DNA from: an uncultured Bacteroidales bacterium
Lineage (GTDB): Bacteria; Bacteroidota; Bacteroidia; Bacteroidales; UBA932
DNA: 64,000 nucleotides
Direction: 5' to 3'
Assembly (NCBI GenBank): GCA_900545245.1
Contig: UQYV01000014.1
Location: 1-64,000 of the forward strand
Shown one piece after another: positions 43,086-53,168 of the stretch. The notes under the pieces were generated by a model that saw only the letters and a program-made list of their open reading frames with translations, was not told where the DNA came from and did no database searches. Each line of letters begins with the position of its first letter. The stretch's first letter is position 1. The translations under genes were made by a program, and so were the position numbers.

Positions 43086-44558
43086 TTATTTCGTAGAACT
43101 TGGGGTGATGAAACTCAAGTCCATCGGTGTGAAATCCTTCACTGTGAAGGTGGCGATTGTTTTTCCTCCCTCCATAACATTGAAAGTCATTCCGAAGCAG
43201 CAAACCATCTTGTTGCCGTTTGGAATCGTAAAACCGATGTTGTGATATGTTGTTTCCTTCATCAGCAGTTCATTCCCTGCCAAATCTGTGAGCTTCGCAG
43301 TAATTTGATGCCCATAGGCACTTAAGGTCGGGGAGTAGTCCTTAAATAACGGAGCGTGACGCTGCGAGTTGATTGCCAAAGTTCCGTAGACTGTTTGTGT
43401 CGCACCAATTCTCGTGTTTGCCCTTGCTACAAAGGCAGCCCCTCTTCCAACCTTGTGTTTATCCAACGGCTCGTTGAACAATATGCCAACTTTATCTCCT
43501 ACAGTTGCCGATTCAACTGCCTTAGCGTTAACCTCGATAGCCTTTACAGTCAGGTAGTAGTCAGGTAGACCTGCCTCGGATTGGATTATTTTCACTTCAT
43601 CACCAGTGCGTACTGTTCCATTCTTGACGGTTGTTGTGACGACAGTACCGCGCCCCGAAATTGAAAAAACATCCTCAATGAATGAAACAAAACTGTCCTC
43701 CACTTCCAATTCAAAGTTTGCTTCAATCTTGCTGAGCCCGACTTCATACATTGCAGTGATTGTCGCTTTTCCTGCGGCCTTTCCGACAATCTTGGAATTT
43801 TCGTCGACAAGGGCAATCTCCGGTTTGTCGGATTTGACAGAATACTTGCTCGGGTCAATTACTTCGCCTTCAAAAAGCAGGAAAGAAACAGGGTCAAGTT
43901 TGTCGCCGACTCCAATCAGTCCGGAAGTCTTGGTAAACTCAAATTTCTTTGCCTTTTCGACAAAGACATCGCAACTTGCGCTGACCTTTTTGTCCAATGA
44001 CCGGGCATAAATGATTGCTTGGCCTTCTTTTAAGGCCATAACAACTCCACTGCTGCTAACCGTGGCGATTTGCTCGTCGTCGCTGCTCCAAACCAAGGTC
44101 TTGTTGGTGGCATTGTCCGGCAATACGGTCGCCTTAAACTGATATTTGCTTCCGACCATCAGTTCGATAACATCTTGGTCAAGCGTGATTGATGTCACCG
44201 CAACGAGTTCTTTTTCAATAATCACATTGCAGACTGCGCTGAAATTTCCGTTAGCAGTGCTGACAATAATTTGGGTGCTGCCTTCCTTGACAGCGCTCAC
44301 AAGCCCTTCCTGGTCAACAGAGGCAATACTCTCATCTTTGCTCTCCCAAACAACGCCCTTTTCAGTGGCATTCTCCGGCAGAACGGTAGCAGTCAACTTA
44401 TGGCTGGTCCCGACAGTCATTTCGACAGAACTCTCGCCAAGTTCAATCCCGGTGACTTCTATCACCTGATTCTTTTCCTTCTTACAAGAACTGGTGGCAA
44501 TCATGCTTCCACCTAAAACTATCATTGCCAATGCAATGAATAATGATTTATTTTTCAT
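43086..44558 (-). CDS. Lipoprotein with Ig-like domains and EF-Tu domain 2/3-like C-terminus
   Basis: A 490-residue lipoprotein (signal 'MKNKSLFIALAMIVLGGSMI' with lipobox 'ATSSC', Cys25). Two Big_2-type Ig domains (about 34-115 and 120-201) show the 'LTATVLPENATEKGVVWES' and 'FKATVLPDNATNKTLVWSS' signatures; a divergent third occupies about 206-287. Residues 289-476 then resemble EF-Tu domains 2 and 3: 'FIEDVFSISGRGTVVTTTVK', 'VRTGDEVKIIQ', 'VGDKVGILFN', 'VGRGAAFVA', 'RHAPLFKDYSPTLSAYG', 'IGFTIPNGNKMVC', 'MEGGKTIATFTV'. No GTPase domain is present. It should sit on the cell surface; its function is unknown. It has its own promoter at 44616-44609. Confidence 0.85.
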   Translation of the reverse strand: MKNKSLFIALAMIVLGGSMIATSSCKKEKNQVIEVTGIELGESSVEMTVGTSHKLTATVLPENATEKGVVWESKDESIASVDQEGLVSAVKEGSTQIIVSTANGNFSAVCNVIIEKELVAVTSITLDQDVIELMVGSKYQFKATVLPDNATNKTLVWSSDDEQIATVSSSGVVMALKEGQAIIYARSLDKKVSASCDVFVEKAKKFEFTKTSGLIGVGDKLDPVSFLLFEGEVIDPSKYSVKSDKPEIALVDENSKIVGKAAGKATITAMYEVGLSKIEANFELEVEDSFVSFIEDVFSISGRGTVVTTTVKNGTVRTGDEVKIIQSEAGLPDYYLTVKAIEVNAKAVESATVGDKVGILFNEPLDKHKVGRGAAFVARANTRIGATQTVYGTLAINSQRHAPLFKDYSPTLSAYGHQITAKLTDLAGNELLMKETTYHNIGFTIPNGNKMVCCFGMTFNVMEGGKTIATFTVKDFTPMDLSFITPSSTK

Positions 44559-44608
44559 CGTGTTTGTGTTTTAATTATGTTTTAAGTAGTTGTTTTTACT
44601 TAAGTCGT

Positions 44609-44616
44609 CAAAGGTA
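44609..44616 (-). promoter_or_regulatory. -7 promoter box of the Ig/EF-Tu-like lipoprotein gene
   Basis: TACCTTTG on the reverse strand fits TAnnTTTG, about 50 bp before the ATG at 44558. Confidence 0.6.
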
Positions 44617-44703
44617 AGATTTTTCTGTAAAAAAAATACTGAGTGATTGTTAGAAATAACTTGAACAATCTGCCCGAACCATATCTATGTTAGGAGACGA
44701 ATC

Positions 44704-47700
44704 TCAAGATAAATTTTCGAATTGGTCGGAATCGAACTGAGATGGGGTGACTCCGAAGTGTTTTTTGAATCGGCAGATGAAGTAACGGTATGAACTGAAG
44801 CCGAGTTCGTCTGCTATTTCTGACACCAGTTTATTGCTGTCTAGTAACATTTGGGCGGCGTGACGAAGTCGGATGTCTTCTATGAATTCACGAGGACTGC
44901 GCCCGGTGATGTTTCGTAGTCTAGTGTTGAGAGCGGTCTTGCTGATGTGCAATTCCTGACACAACATCGCAACGTTGAGATTGTCTGAGTACAAATTACG
45001 TTCGACCGCTCCGATTGCCGCATTCAAGAAATTATAATCCTTGTGGTCGTGTTGCCTTGATTGTACGGTTTGAGATGCTAGGGTATATTTTTCCCGCAGA
45101 ATTTTTCTGTTGTCCAGAAGGGTTTTGCATTGTTCAATCAGCATTTCTGTTCTAAATGGTTTTACGATGACCGCATCAACTCCCATTCTTGTCCCTTTTA
45201 TGTTATCGCGTTCGGAAGCGTGACAGGTTAAAAGCACGAAAGGGATGTGGCAGGTTTCAAAGTTATGACGAATTTTGGTGCAGAGTTCCAGACTTTTGTC
45301 GAATCTCGACAGGAGATCGCAGACAATGATGTCCGGTTGTTCTTTGAGGGAACAATGGAAGGCTTCTTCTGCATCCTGCGATACCAGAACGTCGTAGGAA
45401 CGTCCGAAGATACTTCTCATCATTGCCCTATTGTCCGGGTCATCCGCAACAATCAGAATTTGCATACCGGTCTTTTCTGATATCGGAGCGGGGACAGGCG
45501 TTTGGGATCGTGACTCCTCGTGGAGAGCCTGGACTTGCGTAATGTCTTCGTTCTCGTTTTCCAAATCCACATATCCGGAAATGATAGTCTGCATATTCAT
45601 CGCATTCGAGTATGAACGCTCAATATATTTCAATCCTTGAGGTGAAGAAGCTGCATAGCGTTGAAAAAACAGCTCCAACTGCCCCAATATCATAGTAAGC
45701 GGTCCACGAAGGCTTCGGGAAACATCGACAAACAACTGCATCCTTCTGCGCCCTTCGGCTTTCTCTAATTTCAGACGTTGTCTGAGCAGCATTCTTGAAT
45801 ACAATATTGAAAGCAGTGTTATCAGAACTGCAAGAATCAAGATAAAGTAGATTATCTTTGCTGTTGTGGTAGCATACCAATACGCCTTCAGCCTTATTCC
45901 AAGTGAGATTTCTTCTGAAGATTCTGTCTCGTCTCCCTCCCATTGGCGAACAAGCAGTTTGTACTTTCCCGGACGGAGATTCATATATACTATGGGTTTG
46001 TCCGGAGTAAAAGCTGTCCAGTCGCTATCTGCTCCCTCCAGTTTATAACTCCAGGATACAGGTCGGGTTTCGGAATAATCGAAGGTGGAAATATCCACGG
46101 ATAAATTGGTTTGTCCCGGATTCAGCACTATACTGTTGATGGATGGAATCCTCTCTTTTGTGGAAATGGTTTTTCCGTTTATTCTTATTTCTGCAAAAGC
46201 GGCACGTGGCGTTTTGCTTTCGTCCTCTGAAAACGACTTAGGGTCAAAGGCGATTATGCCGTCCTTTCCGCCGATGAGAATCTTTCCATCCGAGGTTCGT
46301 AGAAGACATCCTCCCCTGAAGGAGCTGACTCCGAGTCCGTTCGATGCTTGGAAAAACCTCCACCAACCGGCATCTTCACTGACAATTGATATTCCGTGTC
46401 CGGATGTTACCATCAGTCGTGAATCTCCGCAGGGTAGCAAATCGATGACATAAGTATCCAGAAGTCTCGATTTTGGAAAGATAAAGACTTCCCGGCTTGT
46501 CGTGTCCATCTTGCAAAGTCCACGTTCTGTGATTGCTATAAACAAATCTCCGTTTTCTCCTAACTGTATATCGGAGCAGTTTCCCGTGACGGGAAGAGGG
46601 TGAAAGGTTTGATTCTTTATGTCATATATTTGCGCGCCGATACCGCAAATGACAAGTTGCCCGTCGTTCATCTTACGTATTGCATAAATTGGACTAGTAT
46701 AACCCGGTATATGACGGCTTATACCATCTTCCATTTGGGGATTGAAAAGGTATAGACCCCTTTGTGTGCCAAGATATAACTCGTTGTTTTGCAAATATAT
46801 TGCACTGATTGTCTCATTGATTGCTTTTCCATTTTTGTCTTGGAATGGAAAACTTTGCAGTTTTCCGTCTTTTGGCGTATATTTATGCAAAGAGCCTTGG
46901 AATGGCCCTATCCATATTTCACCTGATGATTTATCAAATACAGCCGTCTGAAATTTGATTTTTCTTCCAGACAATATCTCTGTCAATTTCCCTCGTCTGT
47001 CCAAGCGGAACATGCCGTGATTGTCTGTAAAGATCCAGAGATTGCCGTCTGAATCTTCTGCGATTTCGCTGACCATTTTCAATGTCTCACTTCCCGGCAA
47101 TATGCTGAATGCGGACAGTTTTTGGTTGAGATACCACAGACCGGAATAGTAGGTGCAACCCCAGACGTTGCCATCGCAATCTGTGAGTATGTCCCAGATT
47201 GCCTCTTTTTCCGGTATTCCGGATTTCTCCGGGCGACAGATCATATCAGTCGGAGATATTACGAACAGCCCGTCCGCAGCGCCGGCGAAGACTTTTCCGT
47301 TCCTAAGTTCGCAAAATGAGCGGACTTCTTGTCCGGGAAGTATTCCCCCTATCTTGCGGACAGACTGTTCTTGCCCTATAAGGATGATTTCTCCGTTTAC
47401 CAATCCTATCCACAAGTTTTTTTCTGAATCCATAAAAATTTTGCTCACTCCGCTACTCGCCTTAAAAACTTCTTTGAACTGTCCGTCATATATGAAGATG
47501 CGTCCTCTTTTATCTCCCAGGATAATGCTTTTGCCAAGTCCTTTTGTAATGCAGAGAAATTTGGATCCTGGGAGACTGGCTGCGACTTCCAGACTGTCAT
47601 CTCGGGAGACGAGAAGACTGTTCTCCGATGCAACCCAAAGGCTATCCCCATCGGCGAGCAGAGAAATTTCTCGCAAACTGGTAAGCGACGATTTGAGAAT

Positions 47701-48039
47701 CTGCGGTTCTCTGTATCGAATGTCAAATCTATATATTCCCCGGTACGAAACGGAATATACAAGATTGTTCCCATTGCAGGCAAGACCGCGCGACAGACTA
47801 TGCTGTAACATCATTCTGGTCTGTATTCCATCGTAGGTGAATACTCCGAAGTTCGTATTGAACCAAATGGTTCCGCTAGAATCCTGGCAGGCAGAATAGA
47901 CCGAAGCATCGCGGAAAGCGTTCAGTCGCTGGGGCTGTACAAAACGGGATGCCCACATCGGAGTCGGCATGGATTCTAGGAGAATAATGGCGGAGACAAT
48001 TTGTATGACGAGGCGGAAAAACTCCTTCTTCGCTACCAT
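44704..48039 (-). CDS. Hybrid two-component-type PUL regulator lacking the kinase ATPase domain
   Basis: A 1111-residue SusR/HTCS-like protein. After a signal anchor come periplasmic two-component propeller repeats ('CQDSSGTIWFNTNFGVFTYD', 'EDSDGNLWIFTDNHGMFRLD'), a Y_Y_Y domain ('LRPGKYKLLVRQWEGDE') and a membrane helix (about 715-750). The DHp-like helix reads 'FVDVSRSLRGPLTMILGQLE', with Arg775 where the phospho-accepting His should be. No HATPase_c domain follows. The receiver (about 859-975; Asp908, 'VIVKPF') and AraC-type HTH (about 1003-1105) are intact. Start ATG 48039 follows a -7 box at 48104-48097. It most likely controls the adjacent PUL. Confidence 0.9.
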   Translation of the reverse strand: MVAKKEFFRLVIQIVSAIILLESMPTPMWASRFVQPQRLNAFRDASVYSACQDSSGTIWFNTNFGVFTYDGIQTRMMLQHSLSRGLACNGNNLVYSVSYRGIYRFDIRYREPQILKSSLTSLREISLLADGDSLWVASENSLLVSRDDSLEVAASLPGSKFLCITKGLGKSIILGDKRGRIFIYDGQFKEVFKASSGVSKIFMDSEKNLWIGLVNGEIILIGQEQSVRKIGGILPGQEVRSFCELRNGKVFAGAADGLFVISPTDMICRPEKSGIPEKEAIWDILTDCDGNVWGCTYYSGLWYLNQKLSAFSILPGSETLKMVSEIAEDSDGNLWIFTDNHGMFRLDRRGKLTEILSGRKIKFQTAVFDKSSGEIWIGPFQGSLHKYTPKDGKLQSFPFQDKNGKAINETISAIYLQNNELYLGTQRGLYLFNPQMEDGISRHIPGYTSPIYAIRKMNDGQLVICGIGAQIYDIKNQTFHPLPVTGNCSDIQLGENGDLFIAITERGLCKMDTTSREVFIFPKSRLLDTYVIDLLPCGDSRLMVTSGHGISIVSEDAGWWRFFQASNGLGVSSFRGGCLLRTSDGKILIGGKDGIIAFDPKSFSEDESKTPRAAFAEIRINGKTISTKERIPSINSIVLNPGQTNLSVDISTFDYSETRPVSWSYKLEGADSDWTAFTPDKPIVYMNLRPGKYKLLVRQWEGDETESSEEISLGIRLKAYWYATTTAKIIYFILILAVLITLLSILYSRMLLRQRLKLEKAEGRRRMQLFVDVSRSLRGPLTMILGQLELFFQRYAASSPQGLKYIERSYSNAMNMQTIISGYVDLENENEDITQVQALHEESRSQTPVPAPISEKTGMQILIVADDPDNRAMMRSIFGRSYDVLVSQDAEEAFHCSLKEQPDIIVCDLLSRFDKSLELCTKIRHNFETCHIPFVLLTCHASERDNIKGTRMGVDAVIVKPFRTEMLIEQCKTLLDNRKILREKYTLASQTVQSRQHDHKDYNFLNAAIGAVERNLYSDNLNVAMLCQELHISKTALNTRLRNITGRSPREFIEDIRLRHAAQMLLDSNKLVSEIADELGFSSYRYFICRFKKHFGVTPSQFDSDQFENLS

Positions 48040-48096
48040 AATATTTTCACATCTTAAAAACTTTTGCAATATATAAATAATTGGTCGAAATTATAA

Positions 48097-48104
48097 CAAA
48101 TATA
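48097..48104 (-). promoter_or_regulatory. -7 promoter box of the hybrid regulator gene
   Basis: TATATTTG on the reverse strand fits TAnnTTTG, 57 bp before the ATG at 48039. The divergent PUL promoter must lie between here and 48183. There, GACCTTTG (48142-48149) is the best but imperfect candidate. Confidence 0.55.
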
Positions 48105-48182
48105 GTTCAAAGTTATCATAATCGCGGGCTGTCATATATCCGACCTTTGTACACAAAGAAACATAAAACACGAAAGCTGATA

Positions 48183-51100
48183 ATGAAAAAATTACTGATT
48201 ACTGTAACGCTTGTCTTGGGTGTTTTGCCTGTCTTGGCTCAAGAGAAATTTGGAGAGGGGAGCATATATCACGAAGGATGGATTGACTTCAATAAAAATA
48301 GGGTTAAGGATGTTTATGAAGATTCGTTAGCAGATATCGATGCCCGGATAGAGGATTTGCTTTCGCAGATGAATTTGGAGGAGAAAACTTGCCAGATGGT
48401 TACTCTTTACGGCTATCAGAGAGTCTTGCAAGATGAACTTCCCACACCGGAGTGGAAGGAGAAGTTGTGGAAGGACGGGATAGGTGCGATAGATGAACAT
48501 TTGAACGGCTTTCGCAATTGGGGACTGCTTTCAGAGAGTGAGTGGCTCTGGCCAGCATCGAAACACGCGCTGGCGCTCAATATCGTCCAGCGTTTCTTTA
48601 TAGAGGAGACCCGTTTGGGTATTCCTGTGGATTTTACAAATGAAGGAATACGTGGTGTCGAGGCTTATAAGGCGACGAATTTCCCGACCCAATTGGGAAT
48701 CGGGCATACCTGGGACAGGGAATTGGTGCATGAGATAGGCAGAATTACCGGCCGGGAGGCAAGACTTTTGGGATACACCAATGTCTATGCTCCCATTTTG
48801 GATGTAGGCAGAGACCAACGTTGGGGGCGTTATGAGGAAGTTTATGGTGAGTCGCCCTATCTTGTGGCAGAGCTTGGAGTGCAAATGGCTTTAGGCCTGC
48901 AGACGGATTATCAGGTGGCTGCCACCGGCAAGCATTTCGCAGCTTACTCCAACAATAAGGGGGCGCGCGAAGGTATGGCGCGGGTAGATCCGCAGATGTC
49001 ACCGCACGAGGTGGAAAATATACATTTATATCCTTGGCGGGAGGTTATAGGACGTGCGGGTCTTCTCGGAGTGATGAGCTCCTATAATGACTATGACGGA
49101 ATCCCTGTTCAAGGCAGTAAATACTGGCTCACGGAGCGTCTCAGAGATGATTTTGGTTTCAAAGGTTATGTGGTGAGCGACAGTGATGCCGTTGAATACC
49201 TACATAGCAAACATCACGTCTCGGCGGATATGAAGGAGTCTGTGCGGCAGTCGGTGGAGGCCGGGCTGAATGTCCGTTGTACCTTCCGCACGCCGGACAG
49301 TTATGTTATGCCGCTGCGGGAACTTGTTGAAGAAGGGAAACTTTCGATGTCCGTTATTGACGAGCGTGTCCGCGACATATTGAGAGTAAAATTCCTTGTC
49401 GGAATCTTCGACCGCCCATACCAGACCGATTATGAAGCTGCCGACCGCGAGGTGAACGGCACTCTCAACAATGAAATCGCACTCCGCGCATCTCGCGAGA
49501 GCATAGTCTTGCTTAAAAATGAAGATTCTCTGCTGCCGATAGATAAGACCGGAATACGCAAACTCGCGGTGATAGGACCTAATGCTGATGAAGTCTCTTT
49601 TGCCCATACGCATTACGGACCTCTTGTGACGGAGTCGGTGTCTGTACGTAAAGGATTGGAAGAAGCTCTGAAAGGCAAGGCTGAGGTTCTTTATGCCAAA
49701 GGCTGTGAACTTGTCGATTCAAATTGGCCGGACTCCGAGATACTTCCTTCAGAGCCAACGAAAGAAGAACTGCGTCAGATGAATAATGCGGTGAAAATTG
49801 CCCGCAAGTCAGATGTCGTGATTGCGGTTCTTGGAGGAGGGCAGCGCACTTGCGGTGAAAACAAGAGCCGTTCGAGCCTGAATTTGCCCGGACATCAGGA
49901 ACTCCTTCTGAAAAAACTGGCAGCGACCGGGAAACCGGTGGTGCTTGTGCTAATCAACGGGCGTCCGCTTTCGATAAATTGGGCGGACGAGCATATTCCG
50001 GCAATTATTGAGGCTTGGTATCCCGGATCCCACGGCGGAACAGCTGTGGCAGAGGTCATATTCGGGGACTACAATCCCGGAGGCAAGCTTACTGTCACCT
50101 TCCCGAAAACAGTCGGTCAGATTCCGTTCAATTTTCCTTGCAAACCGAATTCGCAGGTGGACGGAGGAAGCGGAGTCGGTCCGCAGGGCTGGCAGTCCAG
50201 AGTGCACGGGGCTTTGTATGATTTCGGTTATGGACTGAGCTACACCACTTTCGAATACTCTTCGCTGAAGCTATCTTCTGAAACCATTTCTTCGTCAGAC
50301 ACTCTGAAATTATCGTTCACCTTGAAGAATACCGGCTCCCGTAAGGGTGACGAGGTGGTTCAGCTTTATGTCCGCGACCTTCTCAGTTCCATTACTGTTT
50401 ATGAGAAACAGTTACGCGGTTTTGAACGAGTGAGTCTTGAACCGGGAGAATCGAAAGAGATCAGTTTCGTTTTGACGCCCAAAGATTTGAGTCTGTTGGA
50501 TGCGGATTTTCGTCAGGTTGTGGAGCCGGGTGAGTTTGAGATTATGATAGGCGCATCTTCCAAGGATATCAGGCTCAGTGAAAAACTGCTCGTTGATGAC
50601 GGAAGCCGCAGCGCAAGTCTCCGAGTTGGGAGTGACACCAAGTCGGTTTTTCCTCTTACTATCAGCGCAAGTGAAGACGTTACCGTGGCAGTCCTGGAGG
50701 GGAAGACGATAAATTCACTCGGAATCAGATGGGATGCCGGCACAGACTGCAATTTCGAAATTTTGTGGACCAACGGAGGAGGGCAGTTCCTGCCGATCTA
50801 CCATGGGCAGATTTCGACAGGAGATAAAGCGGAACAGAAAAACTATACTTTTGAGCCCGTGGCGGCAAGCGAAATTCGCGTGGCAGTAAACAAAGGAAGT
50901 GCGACTATACTTTCTTTGGAAAGCGACGCCATATCCTCTTCTAAGCTATCCGCCTCGTCCGACAAGTCGCAGCTTGACGCTGTGCGGAAGTTGTGCGCCC
51001 GTGTATTTCCAAATAGGAGCGCAGATATCGATTTTATCTTGGAAGAGGGCGAGGGCGATTTTTATAGTCTTCAGACAATTGACGATCGGCTTCGTATCGG

Positions 51101-53102
51101 TGGCAACAATGTCAATTCACTGGCTCGGGGACTCGGAGATTATATGAGGGACTGGTGCAAAATCGGCACCACTTGGTATGCTAGGGACAAAGTCCGGGAA
51201 CCGGAGCGGCTGCCTGAAATAAATGCGCGCGTGGAACGCAAGGCTTTGGTTGGTAATAGGTTTTTCTTGAATTATTGTACTTACGGTTATAGCCTCCCTT
51301 GGTGGACTTGGAAAGACTGGGAGAGGCTCATCGACTGGATGGCACTTCACGGCGTGACGCTTTCCCTTGCCAATACTGGTCAAGAGAGCGTATGGCTAGA
51401 AACTTGGCAGGAGTTCGGCCTAAGTCCGGAACAGATTCGTTCCTACTTCACCGGCCCGGCCTATCTGCCTTGGCACAGAATGACGAACATTGACGCTTGG
51501 CACGGACCACTTCCTCAGACTTGGCTGGATGCCCAATGCGAATTGCAGAAGAAGATTATCGAACGTGAAACTTCTTTGGGCATATCCCCAATCTTGAGTT
51601 CCTTTACCGGTCATGTGCCTGCAGGGTTGAAGCAAATTTTCCCTGAGGCTCAGATAAGCAAGCTCAACCGATGGGGAAGTTTCGACGAGGAGTACAACGC
51701 TTGGTATCTAAATCCTACAGACAGTCTTTTTCGGGAAATCCAGAAGGTTTTTCTGCGTAAACAGAAGGAAATTTACGGGGAGAAATGTCATATTTATGGT
51801 GTGGATCTGTTCAACGAGGTGAATCCTCCGTCTTGGGAGCCGGACTATTTGGCGGATGCGGCGCGTCTCACCTATGAGGCAATAAGCGAAAACGACCCCG
51901 ATGCCGTTTGGCTTCAGATGAGTTGGCTCTTCTGGCACAAGCGCAAGATGTGGACTCCGGAGCGTATCGAAGCATATATAACCCCCGTTCCCAAGGGAAG
52001 GCTGATAATGCTCGACTACTATTGCGAGGCAATCGAAGTTTATCGTCAGACGGATAATTTTCACGGTCAAGATTTTATATGGTCCTATCTCGGCAATTTC
52101 GGCGGTGCGACTATGATAGCCGGTGACCTTGCAGACATAAGTATGAAACTTGACAGGCTCTTTGCAGAAGCGTCCGGCAACTGTGTCGGTTTGGGCTGCA
52201 CTTTGGAAGGCTTGGATGTGAATCCTATGATGTATGAATATGTTCTGGATAGGGCTTGGGAGCGTAGAGGGAATGACAAGGACTGGGTGGATGCACTCGC
52301 GGACAGGCATTTCGGTGGAAGTGACACCGATTTTCGGGCGGCCTGGCAGTTGCTTTGTGAAAAGGTGCAGAAGCAGAAATCCGGACACGAGGTCTCCCAG
52401 ATTCCCGCAAGACCAAATATCAATGGCAAAGCACCTTGGAACAATCAGCCACTGGCATACGACAACAGGGATTTGCTCTCCGCCTGGGCTAAGCTTTTGA
52501 AGTCAAGCGACAGCGATACTCCGGAATTCTGTTTCGATTGCGTGAACTGGGCTCGTCAGTGTCTTGACAATTATTTCACGGAGCTTTATGCTTCGTTCCG
52601 TTCCGACTATAAAAAGGGCAGGGTAGATGCACTCAGGGCCAAGGGTGCCAGAATGTTGGAGATTCTCCATGATGTGGATGAACTTGTTGGGAGCGACGCC
52701 TACTTTCTTATGGGCAAGTGGGTGGAAGATGCCCGCTCCTGGGGGCAGACGGCAGAGGAAAAAGACTATTTTGAAACTGATTCGAGGCTTCTGCTCACCT
52801 GTTGGGGACAAAAGGGGCGTCATTTGACAGACTATGCAAACCGTGATTGGAACGGCCTGATAGCCACATACTATCTGCCTAGATGGGAAAAATTCATCGC
52901 AGAAACAGAAAAGAGCCTTTCGGGAGGAAAGCCTTTTGACGAGGACGCTTTCCTCAAATGGTGCAACGATTTCGAATGGAAATGGGCACATAGCTTCAAC
53001 AAAATGAACTCACATCCGTCCGGCAATCCGCGGGAGCTTTCCCAAAACTTGTTTGACAAGTATGCTCCTGAAATTATGGATGCCAGTATTTTGAATTTAT
53101 GA
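48183..53102 (+). CDS. GH3-GH89 fusion glycosidase
   Basis: A 1639-residue exported enzyme (signal peptide 'MKKLLITVTLVLGVLPVLAQ'). Residues about 45-800 form a GH3 module: 'NVYAPILDVGRDQRWGRYEE', 'AATGKHFAAYSNN', nucleophile motif 'GYVVSDSDAVEYL' (Asp333) and a fibronectin-III-like C-terminal part. Residues about 810-930 look like a beta-sandwich linker. Residues about 930-1620 are an alpha-N-acetylglucosaminidase (GH89): 'YGVDLFNEVNPPSWEPDYL' gives Glu1212 and 'GLGCTLEGLDVNP' Glu1342, 130 residues apart as in human NAGLU. It probably removes a beta-linked sugar and terminal alpha-GlcNAc from the same glycan. It is first in the PUL. Confidence 0.93.
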   Translation: MKKLLITVTLVLGVLPVLAQEKFGEGSIYHEGWIDFNKNRVKDVYEDSLADIDARIEDLLSQMNLEEKTCQMVTLYGYQRVLQDELPTPEWKEKLWKDGIGAIDEHLNGFRNWGLLSESEWLWPASKHALALNIVQRFFIEETRLGIPVDFTNEGIRGVEAYKATNFPTQLGIGHTWDRELVHEIGRITGREARLLGYTNVYAPILDVGRDQRWGRYEEVYGESPYLVAELGVQMALGLQTDYQVAATGKHFAAYSNNKGAREGMARVDPQMSPHEVENIHLYPWREVIGRAGLLGVMSSYNDYDGIPVQGSKYWLTERLRDDFGFKGYVVSDSDAVEYLHSKHHVSADMKESVRQSVEAGLNVRCTFRTPDSYVMPLRELVEEGKLSMSVIDERVRDILRVKFLVGIFDRPYQTDYEAADREVNGTLNNEIALRASRESIVLLKNEDSLLPIDKTGIRKLAVIGPNADEVSFAHTHYGPLVTESVSVRKGLEEALKGKAEVLYAKGCELVDSNWPDSEILPSEPTKEELRQMNNAVKIARKSDVVIAVLGGGQRTCGENKSRSSLNLPGHQELLLKKLAATGKPVVLVLINGRPLSINWADEHIPAIIEAWYPGSHGGTAVAEVIFGDYNPGGKLTVTFPKTVGQIPFNFPCKPNSQVDGGSGVGPQGWQSRVHGALYDFGYGLSYTTFEYSSLKLSSETISSSDTLKLSFTLKNTGSRKGDEVVQLYVRDLLSSITVYEKQLRGFERVSLEPGESKEISFVLTPKDLSLLDADFRQVVEPGEFEIMIGASSKDIRLSEKLLVDDGSRSASLRVGSDTKSVFPLTISASEDVTVAVLEGKTINSLGIRWDAGTDCNFEILWTNGGGQFLPIYHGQISTGDKAEQKNYTFEPVAASEIRVAVNKGSATILSLESDAISSSKLSASSDKSQLDAVRKLCARVFPNRSADIDFILEEGEGDFYSLQTIDDRLRIGGNNVNSLARGLGDYMRDWCKIGTTWYARDKVREPERLPEINARVERKALVGNRFFLNYCTYGYSLPWWTWKDWERLIDWMALHGVTLSLANTGQESVWLETWQEFGLSPEQIRSYFTGPAYLPWHRMTNIDAWHGPLPQTWLDAQCELQKKIIERETSLGISPILSSFTGHVPAGLKQIFPEAQISKLNRWGSFDEEYNAWYLNPTDSLFREIQKVFLRKQKEIYGEKCHIYGVDLFNEVNPPSWEPDYLADAARLTYEAISENDPDAVWLQMSWLFWHKRKMWTPERIEAYITPVPKGRLIMLDYYCEAIEVYRQTDNFHGQDFIWSYLGNFGGATMIAGDLADISMKLDRLFAEASGNCVGLGCTLEGLDVNPMMYEYVLDRAWERRGNDKDWVDALADRHFGGSDTDFRAAWQLLCEKVQKQKSGHEVSQIPARPNINGKAPWNNQPLAYDNRDLLSAWAKLLKSSDSDTPEFCFDCVNWARQCLDNYFTELYASFRSDYKKGRVDALRAKGARMLEILHDVDELVGSDAYFLMGKWVEDARSWGQTAEEKDYFETDSRLLLTCWGQKGRHLTDYANRDWNGLIATYYLPRWEKFIAETEKSLSGGKPFDEDAFLKWCNDFEWKWAHSFNKMNSHPSGNPRELSQNLFDKYAPEIMDASILNL

Positions 53103-53168
53103 TTCAGGTCTCGCAGGTGCGAAACGCAGTTTTTGGTACTCATACAAATTTACGAAAAATTGAGTGTT

